This document shows positions 1-8,662 of a DNA stretch of 64,000 nucleotides, one piece after another. How positions within the stretch are numbered: the first letter of the stretch is position 1; every line of letters begins with the position of its first letter. The position numbers and the translations under genes were made by a program. Origin of the DNA: Mycobacterium sp. Aquia_213 (GTDB taxonomy: Bacteria; Actinomycetota; Actinomycetes; Mycobacteriales; Mycobacteriaceae). Location of the stretch: contig NZ_CP113116.1 of the NCBI RefSeq assembly GCF_026625985.1, forward strand, positions 4,216,001 through 4,280,000, in the 5' to 3' direction. The notes below the pieces were generated by a model that ran no database searches, was not told the DNA's origin, and saw only the letters and a list, made by a program, of their open reading frames with translations.

Positions 1-250
1 GATGTCAAAGCACTGACCGACCTTTGGGAAGGTCACACGCTGAACGCTACGCGGCGATTGCGCACGTCGCAGGGTGGGCTGAATAAGCATTTGCTTTTCC
101 TGAGTCGACAATGGGCCGCGCGCAAGAATAATGCGAAACGGTGCAAAACACCTAATCGGCCGACCCCACTGGGCTGTGGCTGTGATCTCGGCGTTGTGTG
201 ACCGTAATCAGTGGAACCCCGGCACGACGTGGCACCGAAACCAAGCCCGG

Positions 251-2446
251 TCACGGGTCGCGAGGCAGCCCCAACAACCGTTCGGCAATGATGTTCAGCT
301 GCACCTCCGAGGTGCCTCCGTAAATCGTGGTTGCCCGGCTGGTCAGGAGGTACTGGGCCCACTCGCCCTCCAGCACTTCAGGATCGCCGATTGCGCCGTC
401 GACGCCGAACGACCCCAGCCCGAACTCCGCGTAGTGCTGGGCGGTGCGCATCGAGAGCAACTTGGATATCGCGGCCGAGGGCAGCGCATCACCACCGGCA
501 AGCGTCAGCAGCGTCGAGCGCAGATTGAGGACCTTGCCCGCGTGCCCTTCGGCGATCAACTGGCCGGCGCGGTTCTGCGTAATCTGGTCGAACTGGCCGT
601 CGCGCATGAGCTCGACAAGACGGTCCAGGCTGGCGAGATTGGGGTTCTCGGCGCTGCCGATAGTCACTCGCTCGGCGGTCAGCGTGTTGCGGCTGACCTC
701 CCAACCCCGGTTCACCTCGCCGAGCACCCGGTCGTCCGGCACGAACACGTCGTCGATGAATACCTCGTTGAAGAATTCGATGCCGGTGAGCTCACGCAAC
801 GGGCGCACGGTGACACCTTCGCTGGCCATGTCCAGCAGAAAGTAGGTGATGCCGTTGTGTTTTGGAGCGTTTGGCTCCGTTCTCGCCAGCAGGGCACCCC
901 ACTGCGCGTACTGGGCCAGGGTGGTCCAGATCTTCTGGCCCGTGATTCGCCAGCCACCGTCGACCTTGACGGCCTTGGTGGACAGGCCGGCCAGATCCGA
1001 ACCGGCACCGGGCTCGGAAAATAGCTGGCACCAGATCATTTCACCGCGCAGCGTCGGCGGCAGGAAGCGCTGCTTCTGCTCTTCGTTGCCGAACGCGACG
1101 ATCGATGGGACGAGAAAGCTGGCGATGCCCAGTATTGGGCGCCGAACGCGGCCGGCGCTGAATTCCTGCGCGGTGATGATCTGCTCGACCGGGGTGGCCG
1201 AACGGCCCCACGGCTTCGGCAGATAAGGCATCACCCAGCCGCCCTCGACGATCGCGGTGGTGCGCTGGTCGGCCGGGATCGCCTTGATGGCAGCGACTTC
1301 GGCGCGGACCTCCGCGCGAAGCTGCTCGGTCTCGGGGTCCAGGTCGATGTCGAGCTTGCGCACGCCGGTGGTGGTGGCGGTGTCGACGACGCGCTGCGGA
1401 TAGTCGGCGGCGCGACCGAACGCGGCGACCAGCCCGAGCGCCCGGCGGTAATAGATGTTGGTGTCATGTTCCCAGGTGAAGCCGATCCCGCCGTGTACCT
1501 GGATGCAATCCTGGGTGCAGGTTTGGGCGGCGGCCGGGGCCAACGTGGCAGCCACTGCGGCGGCGAATTCCGCTGCGGATTCTGGCTTTTCGATCCCCTC
1601 GTCGAGGGCGCGAGCCGCGTCCCACACCGCGGCGGTGGCCCGCTCGGTGCGGGCGAGCATCTCGGCGCACTTGTGCTTGACCGCCTGGAACTGACCGATG
1701 GGCCGGCCGAACTGCTCACGGATCTTGGCGTAGGCCGACGCGGTGTCGGTGGCCCAGCGCGCAACGCCGACGGCCTCGGCCGACAGCAGCGTGGAAGCGA
1801 TGGCACGCGCGGCGTTGGTGCTCAGGTTGCCGAGCACGCGGTCGTCGCCGACCTCGACGGCGTCGGCCCGGACATGGGCGACCGGCCGCAGCGGGTCCAC
1901 GCTTGCGACCTGTTCGATGACGAGCTGCCCGGCGTCGAGCGCCACCCATACGGTGCCGACGTCGGTGGACACCGGCAGCACGAGCAGCGTCGCCTGCGCG
2001 GCCGCGAGCACCGAACGCGCTTGACCCCCGACCACCAGAACATCGCCCTGCCGCGTGGCCGTCAGCGACGAGTTTGCGCCATCCAACGCATACGTGGCGA
2101 TCGCCGCACCCGACGCCAGGTCGCCGAGCAGCGTCGAGTCGGGATCGTGGGCCGCAATCAGGGCGCTGGCGATCGCCGACGGGACGAACGGGCCCGGCAC
2201 CGCACCGCGGCCGAACTCGGCTAGGGCCACTGCCAGCTCGAGGATGCCGAACCCTTGTCCACCAACGGATTCCGCCAGGTGCAGGCCATGGAGTCCCTGG
2301 TCGGCGGCGGCCTGCCAATAAGGCGGAGGCGTGGCAATCGGTGTTTCCAGCGCTTGATGCAGCACCTCGGACGGCGCTATGCGCGCTACCAGCGACCGCA
2401 CCGAATCGGCCAGGTCCTGGTGTTCGGCGGTGATCCCAATGGACAT
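251..2446 (-). CDS. fadE34: fused two-domain acyl-CoA dehydrogenase, FadE34-like
   Basis: A 731-residue flavin acyl-CoA dehydrogenase made of two dehydrogenase modules in tandem, the layout of mycobacterial FadE34, FadE6 and FadE22. The first module holds REQFGRPIGQFQAVKH and HGGIGFTWEHD; the second holds CQLFSEPGAGSD and, near the C-terminus, IYGGTSEVQ. The opening SIGITAEHQDLADSVRSL and the overall length recall M. tuberculosis FadE34 (from memory), which acts on steroid side-chain acyl-CoA thioesters. The start at 2446 is chosen because a -10-like TAATCT lies 7 nt upstream, fitting leaderless translation; an ATG eight codons earlier is possible. It is divergent from the amidohydrolase operon. 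The family is certain; the FadE34 assignment is moderate. Confidence 0.85.
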   Translation of the reverse strand: MSIGITAEHQDLADSVRSLVARIAPSEVLHQALETPIATPPPYWQAAADQGLHGLHLAESVGGQGFGILELAVALAEFGRGAVPGPFVPSAIASALIAAHDPDSTLLGDLASGAAIATYALDGANSSLTATRQGDVLVVGGQARSVLAAAQATLLVLPVSTDVGTVWVALDAGQLVIEQVASVDPLRPVAHVRADAVEVGDDRVLGNLSTNAARAIASTLLSAEAVGVARWATDTASAYAKIREQFGRPIGQFQAVKHKCAEMLARTERATAAVWDAARALDEGIEKPESAAEFAAAVAATLAPAAAQTCTQDCIQVHGGIGFTWEHDTNIYYRRALGLVAAFGRAADYPQRVVDTATTTGVRKLDIDLDPETEQLRAEVRAEVAAIKAIPADQRTTAIVEGGWVMPYLPKPWGRSATPVEQIITAQEFSAGRVRRPILGIASFLVPSIVAFGNEEQKQRFLPPTLRGEMIWCQLFSEPGAGSDLAGLSTKAVKVDGGWRITGQKIWTTLAQYAQWGALLARTEPNAPKHNGITYFLLDMASEGVTVRPLRELTGIEFFNEVFIDDVFVPDDRVLGEVNRGWEVSRNTLTAERVTIGSAENPNLASLDRLVELMRDGQFDQITQNRAGQLIAEGHAGKVLNLRSTLLTLAGGDALPSAAISKLLSMRTAQHYAEFGLGSFGVDGAIGDPEVLEGEWAQYLLTSRATTIYGGTSEVQLNIIAERLLGLPRDP

Positions 2447-2453
2447 GAGGCTG

Positions 2454-2459
2454 AGATTA
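2454..2459 (-). promoter_or_regulatory. -10 element for leaderless fadE34-like transcript
   Basis: The minus strand reads TAATCT, a good mycobacterial TAnnnT -10 hexamer, followed by 7 nt and then the ATG at 2446. No purine-rich ribosome site is visible in that gap, so transcription probably starts at or next to the start codon. Confidence 0.45.
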
Positions 2460-2559
2460 CGCGGGCACATCGCTTTGTAACGCCCGGCCTGGTCATTTCC
2501 ATGCGCGAGGCCCGGCGGTACGATCCGCGATGGCCCGCTGCTTCGAGTCCGGAGGACAC

Positions 2560-3378
2560 ATGGTCATCGATCTCTGGGTGAATTCGCTCTCCAAGGAGGC
2601 TGCGGCCGCGTTTTTGGGCAAGTCCGGTTTCGGGTCGGTCGAGGGGTTCTTCGGCGTCGATGTCCGAGACGGGATGACCCCCGTCGACCTCGTGGCGGAG
2701 ATGGACCGGGTCGGCGTCGACCGGGCGGTCTTGAGCACCTCGCTGTCCACGGTGGACGACGACACTTTGGCGTTTGCCGCCGAGCATCGCGACCGGCTCT
2801 ACCTGGCCACATCGGTCGATCGTCCGGCGCGGCCCCGGCAGCAGAGCATGGCCGTACGCCGGCGGGCCGCCGAGGGAACCGTTGACCTCGTGCGGGTGTC
2901 ACCCCTGGTCGACCAGTACCCCCTCAACCACGCCCTCTACTACCCCATCTACGCCACCTGCGAGGAGTTGGGCCTCCCCGTCTCGATCAACGTCGGCATC
3001 CCCGGGCCGAGGGTCCGGTCGCGGTGCCAGGACCCGGTACTCCTCGAAGATGTACTGATCGACTTTCCCGATCTGGTCGTCATCGGCGCCCACATGGGCC
3101 ATCCCTACGAAGAACTGCTCATCGAGTACATGCTCAAATGGCCCAACCTCTACCTTTCGAACTCGGCCTATCTGGCCAAGTACATGCATCCGTCGATGAC
3201 CAAGTTCATGGGGTCACGCCGTGGCCGGGGTCGGGTCCTGTTCGCCTCGGACCATCCGTTCCTCCCCATGGAACGGGCACTGCAAGCCGCCCGGGCGCTG
3301 GCCCTGGACGACGGGCCGATGGCCGACTTCCTTGGCGGCACCGCCGAGCGCCTCCTGCGGCAGCCGGCACATGGTTGA
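2560..3378 (+). CDS. amidohydrolase-2 family protein (degenerate metal site)
   Basis: A 272-residue TIM-barrel protein of the amidohydrolase-2 (ACMSD-like) family. The start at 2560 has GGAGGA three bases upstream; an earlier ATG at 2530 lacks such a site. The family usually begins with a metal-binding HxH after the first strand; here that stretch reads IDLWVNS, so both histidines are missing. Later family features remain: GAHMGHPYEE around residue 180 and FASDHPFLP around residue 228. It may therefore bind metal differently or act on a CoA or lactone substrate without the usual metal. Its last 8 bases overlap the next gene, so the two are probably translationally coupled with the CoA ligase and SRPBCC gene. 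Confidence 0.8.
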   Translation: MVIDLWVNSLSKEAAAAFLGKSGFGSVEGFFGVDVRDGMTPVDLVAEMDRVGVDRAVLSTSLSTVDDDTLAFAAEHRDRLYLATSVDRPARPRQQSMAVRRRAAEGTVDLVRVSPLVDQYPLNHALYYPIYATCEELGLPVSINVGIPGPRVRSRCQDPVLLEDVLIDFPDLVVIGAHMGHPYEELLIEYMLKWPNLYLSNSAYLAKYMHPSMTKFMGSRRGRGRVLFASDHPFLPMERALQAARALALDDGPMADFLGGTAERLLRQPAHG

Positions 3379-4879
3379 CCTGCTACCCGACCAGCTGCGG
3401 CTGATGGCATCCGCCTACCCCGACGAGGTGGCGTACCGGAACCTCGGCGACGGATCGTCGATCACGTTCGGCCGCTGGGAAACCGAGTCGAACCGGCTGG
3501 CCCACGGTCTGCAGGGCAAGGGCGTCCGGAAGGGCGACCTGGTCGCCATCGATCTCGAGGCGGGCCAGATCCTCGACTTCATCGTCACCTATAGCGCGGT
3601 GCACAAGATCGGTGCCGTGTCCGTGCCGATGAACAATCGGCTCTCGCCGCCCGAGATGCGGGCCATTCTCGAGCACGCCGAAGTTACCGCCATCGTGTGC
3701 AGTCGCGCGTTCGAAGACGCCGTCGCCCCGCTGTGGGGCTCGCTGGCGTCGTTGGCCGTCGTGGCTACCGTCGGTCCGTCGGAGCACGGTCGATTCGCCG
3801 ACCTCGAGGACCTGAAGGCCGACGACCCCTCGGCCATCCAGGTACCCATCGACGAGACCGACCTGGCCGACGTGATGTACACGTCCGGCACCACTGGCAT
3901 GCCGAAAGGTGTTGCCGTGCGGCATGGCAACGTCGCGTTGCTGCCCAACGCGCTACCGCGATGGAACGGATTGAAGTGGCTCAGTGCCACCCCGGTATTC
4001 ACCTTCGCCGGACTCGGCTTCATCTACAACCCGATGAAGGCCGGGATGACTGTGCTCTACCTGCCAAAATTCGACGCCGGGCGGTGGCTCGACATCGTCG
4101 CGCGCGAGCGGCCGGTGATCGCCTTCGTGGTCCCGGCCATGGCCAGGCTCCTGATCCACCACCCCGAGTTCGACTCGGCCGATCTCTCGAGCCTGAAGCG
4201 GCTCGTACTCGGGAGCGCACCGCTTTCGCCGGACACCGTCGAGCGTTTACAGGCCCGACTACCCGGCGCCGCCGTTCTCAACAGCTACGGCATGACCGAA
4301 GGCGGGCACGCCACCTTCACGATGGATGCCGACGGCGCCCGCACGCGGCCGGGTGCCGTCGGGCGGCCCACGCCGCCCGTGGAAGTGCGCATCGTCGACG
4401 ACCAGGAACAGATCCTGCCTATCGGAGAGATCGGCGAAGTCATCACCCGCAACCCGGCCGGCCATCGCGAGTACTACCGCAACCCCGAGGCCACCGCGCG
4501 CATGTGGGAGGGCGGCTGGTTGCACACCGGCGATCTCGGCCGCCTTGACGCCGACGGCTACCTCTACATCGTCGGGCGCAAGAAGGAGATGGTCGTCCGA
4601 GGGGGGATGAACATCTACGCAGACGACGTCGAGGCGGTCCTGCAGGCCCACCCGGACGTGGTCGAGGCCGCAGTGGTCGGTATTCCGCACGAGGTGCTGG
4701 GTGAGGACATCGCCGCCTACGTCGTCGTGCGACCCGGGGCGACACTATCGACCGCCGAGCTGCAGGGCTTTGCCGGCGAGCGCCTCGCCGACTATAAGGT
4801 GCCTCGCCGGGTTCACTACCTTGCGGCACTCCCGAGAAACCCCGGCGGCAAAGTGCTCAAGTCGCAACTGAGAGGCTGA
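3371..4879 (+). CDS. acyl-CoA synthetase (AMP-binding, FadD family)
   Basis: A 502-residue ATP-dependent acyl/aryl-CoA ligase of the ANL superfamily. The ATP-binding loop TSGTTGMPKG is near residue 170, the YGMTEGG motif near 305, the hinge region HTGDLGRLDADGYLY near 388, and the C-terminal catalytic lysine region NPGGKVLKSQL ends the protein. The start at ATG 3371 overlaps the upstream stop by 8 bases; an upstream in-frame extension is only a shadow of the amidohydrolase. It probably activates a carboxylic acid intermediate for the same pathway as its neighbours. The specific substrate cannot be read from the sequence. Confidence 0.9.
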   Translation: MVDLLPDQLRLMASAYPDEVAYRNLGDGSSITFGRWETESNRLAHGLQGKGVRKGDLVAIDLEAGQILDFIVTYSAVHKIGAVSVPMNNRLSPPEMRAILEHAEVTAIVCSRAFEDAVAPLWGSLASLAVVATVGPSEHGRFADLEDLKADDPSAIQVPIDETDLADVMYTSGTTGMPKGVAVRHGNVALLPNALPRWNGLKWLSATPVFTFAGLGFIYNPMKAGMTVLYLPKFDAGRWLDIVARERPVIAFVVPAMARLLIHHPEFDSADLSSLKRLVLGSAPLSPDTVERLQARLPGAAVLNSYGMTEGGHATFTMDADGARTRPGAVGRPTPPVEVRIVDDQEQILPIGEIGEVITRNPAGHREYYRNPEATARMWEGGWLHTGDLGRLDADGYLYIVGRKKEMVVRGGMNIYADDVEAVLQAHPDVVEAAVVGIPHEVLGEDIAAYVVVRPGATLSTAELQGFAGERLADYKVPRRVHYLAALPRNPGGKVLKSQLRG

Positions 4880-4885
4880 AAGTAC

Positions 4886-5389
4886 ATGCAGGACCACAGA
4901 TTTGACTTCGTCGTCGATGGAACGCCCGAAGAAGTTTGGGACGTGATGTGGAAACAAACCCGGGCCGGTATCCAGACCGACACCGTGAAGATCGAGATCC
5001 TCCATCCAGGGGACGAGGAAGGCAACGGGCTGGTGCGGCACTGCCACTTTCCCGTACCGAAGTATTTGCTCTCGGGCGGCAGGGCCCAGTCCTGGGAGTG
5101 GATCACCGAGGCCCAGCGCCCGGTGTCGTGGCGGTACGACGCCATCGGCAAGCCGCTGTGGTCGAAGGCCTCAGGCTGGACCCGGCTGGAGGATGTCGGG
5201 GACGGCAAGACCCGGGTCTACTTCCGCGAGACCTACGAGGTGTTCAACCCGTTGATGCGCGCCCTGTTCGAGAAGCGGGTCCACCACTTCATCTCCGACG
5301 GCAACGACAAGTTGATCGAAGCCGGATTGGTGCGCGCTCTCCAGAAGCTGCGCGCGCGCCAGGAGAGTGGCCCCGAGGGAGCGGCTTGA
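4886..5389 (+). CDS. SRPBCC (START-like) family protein
   Basis: A 167-residue protein resembling the SRPBCC/polyketide-cyclase fold: an opening strand with DFVVDGTPEEVWDVMWKQ, a middle of beta strands, and a long C-terminal helix rich in charged residues. Such proteins bind hydrophobic ligands in a deep cavity. It starts 6 bases after the CoA ligase stop, with GAGAGG shortly upstream, so it is the third gene of that operon and may handle the same lipid-like substrate. No catalytic residues can be assigned. It ends 22 bases before a convergent SDR gene. Confidence 0.7.
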   Translation: MQDHRFDFVVDGTPEEVWDVMWKQTRAGIQTDTVKIEILHPGDEEGNGLVRHCHFPVPKYLLSGGRAQSWEWITEAQRPVSWRYDAIGKPLWSKASGWTRLEDVGDGKTRVYFRETYEVFNPLMRALFEKRVHHFISDGNDKLIEAGLVRALQKLRARQESGPEGAA

Positions 5390-5411
5390 TCGCATAGTTC
5401 TGAGCTGGATG

Positions 5412-6218
5412 TCATTGGTAGCCGGGCAAATCCGGCACACCGCTGGAGGTCAGCCAGCCACCGCCGTCGACAACCAGGACGGCTCCCGTGACGTACGACG
5501 CCGCGTCGCTGGCTAGGAACAGCACCGTCTCGGCAACCTCGGTGGTCGAGCCGGGACGCCGCAGCGGGTTCTGGATGGCGCGGTGCTGGTCGTCGCCGGC
5601 GATCCTGCGGACCCCCTCCGTCCCCGACATCGCGCCGGGGGCAACGACATTGACCCGGACCCCGTCGGGCCCCCATTCGATCGCGCAGGCGCGGCTGAAC
5701 GCATCAACCCCGGCCTTGGCCGACACGACGTGCGCCTGCAGCGCCATGCCCCGGTACTGGATCGCGGCGCTGATGTTGACCACGGCGCCACCGTGCTCGC
5801 GCAGCCAAAGGTCATATGCGGCTTTGGAGACGTTGAAGGTGCCCACCAGGTCGATGTCGACCACCGCTTTGAATCCGTTGACGCTCAGATTGCTGATCGG
5901 GACGGGGAAGTTTCCGGCGGCATTGTTGACGACGACGTCGAGTCGACCGAAGGCGGCCAGCACGTCCTCGACGACGACCGAGACCTCGTCGCTGCGACGG
6001 ACGTCGCAGACGCCGTAGACAGCCTCAATCCCCTCTTCCCGCAACGCCCTAACCGCGGCCTGAAGATTGGGTTCCTTTCGGCTGCAGATGGCCACGCGAG
6101 CGCCGTGCGCTCCCAAAACCCGGGCGGTCTCCAGCCCGAGCCCGGTAGCCCCACCAGTAACCAGCGCCACCTTCCCCTGCAGGAGATCTGTCCGAAATGG
6201 GCTCGGGCGCAGCGTCAT
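5412..6218 (-). CDS. SDR resembling peroxisomal-type 2,4-dienoyl-CoA reductase
   Basis: A 268-residue short-chain dehydrogenase. The cofactor motif TGGATGLGLE is near residue 22 and NNAAGNFPVP near 90. The usual YxxxK pair is absent: the region reads ALQAHVVSAKAG, keeping lysine but with no tyrosine four residues before it. This pattern, together with NNAAGNF, the APGxxSGTEGxRR stretch and a tail of type SYVTGAVLVVDGG, matches the DECR2 class of NADPH-dependent 2,4-dienoyl-CoA reductases, which remove conjugated double bonds during beta-oxidation of unsaturated acyl-CoAs. It overlaps the upstream CitE-like gene by ATGA. Family certain, DECR role likely by motif recall. Confidence 0.8.
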   Translation of the reverse strand: MTLRPSPFRTDLLQGKVALVTGGATGLGLETARVLGAHGARVAICSRKEPNLQAAVRALREEGIEAVYGVCDVRRSDEVSVVVEDVLAAFGRLDVVVNNAAGNFPVPISNLSVNGFKAVVDIDLVGTFNVSKAAYDLWLREHGGAVVNISAAIQYRGMALQAHVVSAKAGVDAFSRACAIEWGPDGVRVNVVAPGAMSGTEGVRRIAGDDQHRAIQNPLRRPGSTTEVAETVLFLASDAASYVTGAVLVVDGGGWLTSSGVPDLPGYQ

Positions 6219-7093
6219 TCGGATTCCAGTTCGGAGATGAGGTCGGCGAGGGCGAGGATCCGCTGAGCGTCGCGCACATGGAGGCTTTCGATCATGCGGC
6301 CATCGACGGCGATGACGCTGTTCCCCGCCTCCTGCGCCTCCTGGTAAGCCACGACGATCTTGCGGGCGTTGGCCAGCTCCTTTTCCGAAGGACCAAACAA
6401 TTCATTCGCCGGGGCAACCTGGGACGGATGGATCAAAGTCTTACCGTCGAAACCCATCTCGCGGCCCTGCTGGGCCTCGGCCCGGAAACCGGCTTCGTCG
6501 GCGATGGTGTTGAACACACCGTCCAAGATGGCCTTCCCCGCCGATCGCGCCCCCAACACGGCCAGCGCCAACGCGGGCACCACCGGTGCGCGTCCGGGCA
6601 CGTGCAGGCCATGCAGGTCATTCACCAGGTCGTTCGTGCCGACCACCAGTACAGCCAACCGATCGCTGGCCGCGGCGATCTCCTCCGCCCGCAAGATGGC
6701 TCGGGGCGTTTCGACCATCGCCCACAGCTGCAATGACTGCGGCGCGTCCAGCGCAGCGAGGGCATCGGCCAGCGCCTGGACCTCTTTTCCGGTCTCCACC
6801 TTCGGCACCAGCACCCCATCGGCGGCCGAACCGGCCACGGCGGCGAGATCGTCGTCGTGCCAGTCGGTGCCCGCGCCGTTGATTCGCACCACAACCTCGC
6901 GAGGTCGATAGCCGTCTGACGAGACGGCCTCACACACCTTCGCTCGGGAGTCGACTTTGGCGTCGGGGCCAACCGCATCCTCGAGGTCGAATATCAGCAC
7001 GTCGGCCGGCAGCGATTTGGCCTTCTCGAGTGCTCGATCTTTGTTGCCGGGGAGATAGAGAGCGGATCGGCGCGGGCGGGGCGTCGGTGCCAT
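6215..7093 (-). CDS. HpcH/HpaI aldolase / CitE-like lyase
   Basis: A 292-residue CitE-like protein. RRSALYLPGNKDRALEKA near the N-terminus, FDLEDAV near residue 36, VRINGAGT near 70, VPKVET near 96 and the GKTLIHPSQV motif near 228 are all typical. Members are Mg-dependent lyases or thioesterases acting on CoA esters such as malyl-, citramalyl- or beta-hydroxyacyl-CoA. Metal-binding acidic residues are present in LEDAV and VVGTNDL. The gene leads a two-gene operon with the dienoyl-CoA-reductase-like SDR, with ATGA overlap. A TACGCT element six bases before the ATG suggests a leaderless transcript. The substrate is unknown. Confidence 0.85.
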   Translation of the reverse strand: MAPTPRPRRSALYLPGNKDRALEKAKSLPADVLIFDLEDAVGPDAKVDSRAKVCEAVSSDGYRPREVVVRINGAGTDWHDDDLAAVAGSAADGVLVPKVETGKEVQALADALAALDAPQSLQLWAMVETPRAILRAEEIAAASDRLAVLVVGTNDLVNDLHGLHVPGRAPVVPALALAVLGARSAGKAILDGVFNTIADEAGFRAEAQQGREMGFDGKTLIHPSQVAPANELFGPSEKELANARKIVVAYQEAQEAGNSVIAVDGRMIESLHVRDAQRILALADLISELESE

Positions 7094-7099
7094 GGGGTT

Positions 7100-7105
7100 A
7101 GCGTA
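7100..7105 (-). promoter_or_regulatory. -10 element for leaderless CitE-like gene
   Basis: The minus strand reads TACGCT, then six bases, then the ATG at 7093. There is no ribosome-binding site between, so this looks like another leaderless promoter. Confidence 0.4.
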
Positions 7106-7282
7106 GAGCTTTCGCCTCGCCCGCCCGGACAGTGGTGGCGGCCCGGATTACGGAAACGCCACGATTTTGTCGCTCAATTCGCGGCATTGTCGCGACGCGC
7201 GAAATAGGCCAGTGAGAAACCACGTTTACAGGTTTATGCTGATACACGCGGCGCAATGCCGACCAAAAAGGTAGGTCGAAGC

Positions 7283-7468
7283 ATGAGCACGGACAAAGTT
7301 AACCGCGGCATTCTTCTCGCCATCATGGCGCTGGTAGCCATCGCCTACATCGCGCTCTACGAGCAAGCCTCAACCAACTTCAGGGTGTACGTGCCACTGT
7401 GTGTGGCGGCCTTGGTGGGACTGCTGGTCCACGACGCGGTGAGCTCCCACAGGCCCCGGAGGCACTGA
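7283..7468 (+). CDS. small two-helix membrane protein
   Basis: A 61-residue hypothetical protein with two hydrophobic segments, about residues 9-27 (GILLAIMALVAIAYIALY) and 36-52 (VYVPLCVAALVGLLVHD), and a basic C-terminus. It should sit in the cytoplasmic membrane as a hairpin. The start at 7283 is preferred because AAGGTAGG lies just upstream; an ATG nine codons earlier overlaps that site. No family is recognised. It stands alone in a 0.5-kb stretch between the CitE-like promoter and the PAS-ANTAR pair. Confidence 0.6.
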   Translation: MSTDKVNRGILLAIMALVAIAYIALYEQASTNFRVYVPLCVAALVGLLVHDAVSSHRPRRH

Positions 7469-7631
7469 GCCCTACGCGGGAAGCCCTACGCGGGCTGGTA
7501 AAGGGTTTCGAGTCCCTTAGCTCGAACTTGCAGCCGCGGTGACCTGCGGCGAGAGGCCTCGCGACTCCCACGTCGCGCAATCGTGATCTGAATCACCCAT
7601 CCTTAGCGCGCACCGCACCGAATTACGAAAT

Positions 7632-7916
7632 ATGAGTGAACTCGAGCGCGCCGACGATCTGGCGGTGCGAGTCTTCTGGTTCCTTGGCGACCACTGGCTC
7701 GGCCACCACGCACCCACCGACGAAGAATTGGCTGAATTGCGAGCCGCAGCGCTCGGCTTCTCGGAGGCGGCACACGACAGCGACCCGGCGGTATCGAAAG
7801 CCGGCGACTTGGCCGACGCCGTCCTCGAGATGTTGTCCCCGCTGCGCACGCCGGACAGCCACGCGAAACTGAGGACCGCCAGCGAGGCCTACCAGCAGGC
7901 AAGGCTTGGCCAATGA
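7632..7916 (+). CDS. hypothetical protein upstream of PAS-ANTAR gene
   Basis: A 94-residue soluble, acidic, helix-rich protein (LADAVLEML, AELRAAALGFSEAA) with no recognised domain. Its stop overlaps the start of the PAS-ANTAR regulator by ATGA, so the two are co-translated. This makes a partner role, for example modulating the sensor, a reasonable guess, but nothing in the sequence proves it. Confidence 0.6.
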   Translation: MSELERADDLAVRVFWFLGDHWLGHHAPTDEELAELRAAALGFSEAAHDSDPAVSKAGDLADAVLEMLSPLRTPDSHAKLRTASEAYQQARLGQ

Positions 7917-8611
7917 CCAGACAAGCCGGCGGCCGCGTCGATCGTCATTCGGCGCCCACACGCCCTGATGAAACCGGTGACGTCAACGGGCTCGCCGCGG
8001 TGTCCCCGCAGGCAGTGGGATGGTTCCGCTTCTACTTCGACGACCGCCGGTGGGAGTGGTCTGAGCAGGTGCAGCGGTTGCACGGGTACGAGCCGGGAAC
8101 CGTGACCCCGACAACCGAGCTGGTGCTTGCGCACAAGCATCCCGATGACCGCGATCAGGTCGCGGCGACCATCGACGCCATCATGCACACCCGCGGGGCG
8201 TTGAGCAGTCGGCACCGCATCATCGACACCGGTGGCGCGGTGCACTGGGTGGTCATCATCGGGGATCAGTTCTTGGACGGTCGTGGCGTGGCGATCGGCA
8301 CCCACGGCTTCTACCTCGACGTCACCCCGACGCACCTTTCACGCGAGGACGCCATCACCGCACGGTTGGGCGAGATCGCGGACAAACGTGCGCCGATCGA
8401 GCAAGCCAAAGGCATGTTGATGCTCGTCTACGACCTCGACGAAAACGCCGCATTCGAGTTACTCAGCTGGCTGTCCCAGGAAAACAATGTCAAATTGCGC
8501 GTCCTCGCCGAACAAATCGGTGCCACTTTGCGCGCAACCGCGGCCGGTGCAATCGTCGATAGAGCCATTTTCGACCATGCATTGATGACCGCACACCGTC
8601 GCGCCGATTAG
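7913..8611 (+). CDS. PAS-ANTAR domain RNA-binding antiterminator
   Basis: A 232-residue regulator. Residues about 30-135 form a PAS_3-type sensor fold (GWFRFYFDDRRWEWSEQ, LAHKHPDDRDQV, GVAIGTHGFYLDVT). Residues about 155-215 form an ANTAR domain with the characteristic RAPIEQAKGMLML and a three-helix C-terminus. ANTAR proteins bind paired hairpins in nascent RNA to prevent termination; PAS domains supply a small-molecule or redox signal. It is coupled by ATGA to the small gene upstream. Paired hairpin targets were not found by eye within the window. Confidence 0.85.
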   Translation: MTRQAGGRVDRHSAPTRPDETGDVNGLAAVSPQAVGWFRFYFDDRRWEWSEQVQRLHGYEPGTVTPTTELVLAHKHPDDRDQVAATIDAIMHTRGALSSRHRIIDTGGAVHWVVIIGDQFLDGRGVAIGTHGFYLDVTPTHLSREDAITARLGEIADKRAPIEQAKGMLMLVYDLDENAAFELLSWLSQENNVKLRVLAEQIGATLRATAAGAIVDRAIFDHALMTAHRRAD

Positions 8612-8662
8612 AGCGAAACCGGTCGCGGGAACTTCTGCAGCACCGCCGACGTTGCTTGAGCC

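Noticed and set aside
1..201. Open frame from the left edge (about 66 codons) ending at a stop at 199-201
   Set aside because: Codon third positions are not clearly GC-rich as in the real genes here, and no domain is seen; it may be chance.
131..1024. Plus-strand open frame of about 300 codons opposite the FadE34-like gene
   Set aside because: Shadow of the dehydrogenase; no motif or ribosome site.
2447..2559. Search for a KstR-type site in the FadE34-like promoter
   Set aside because: No TnnAACnnGTTnnA palindrome was found by eye, so KstR control is not claimed.
7468..7494. Direct repeat AGCCCTACGCGGG twice after the small membrane gene
   Set aside because: Two copies only, no link to a promoter or element; possibly a weak terminator but unsupported.
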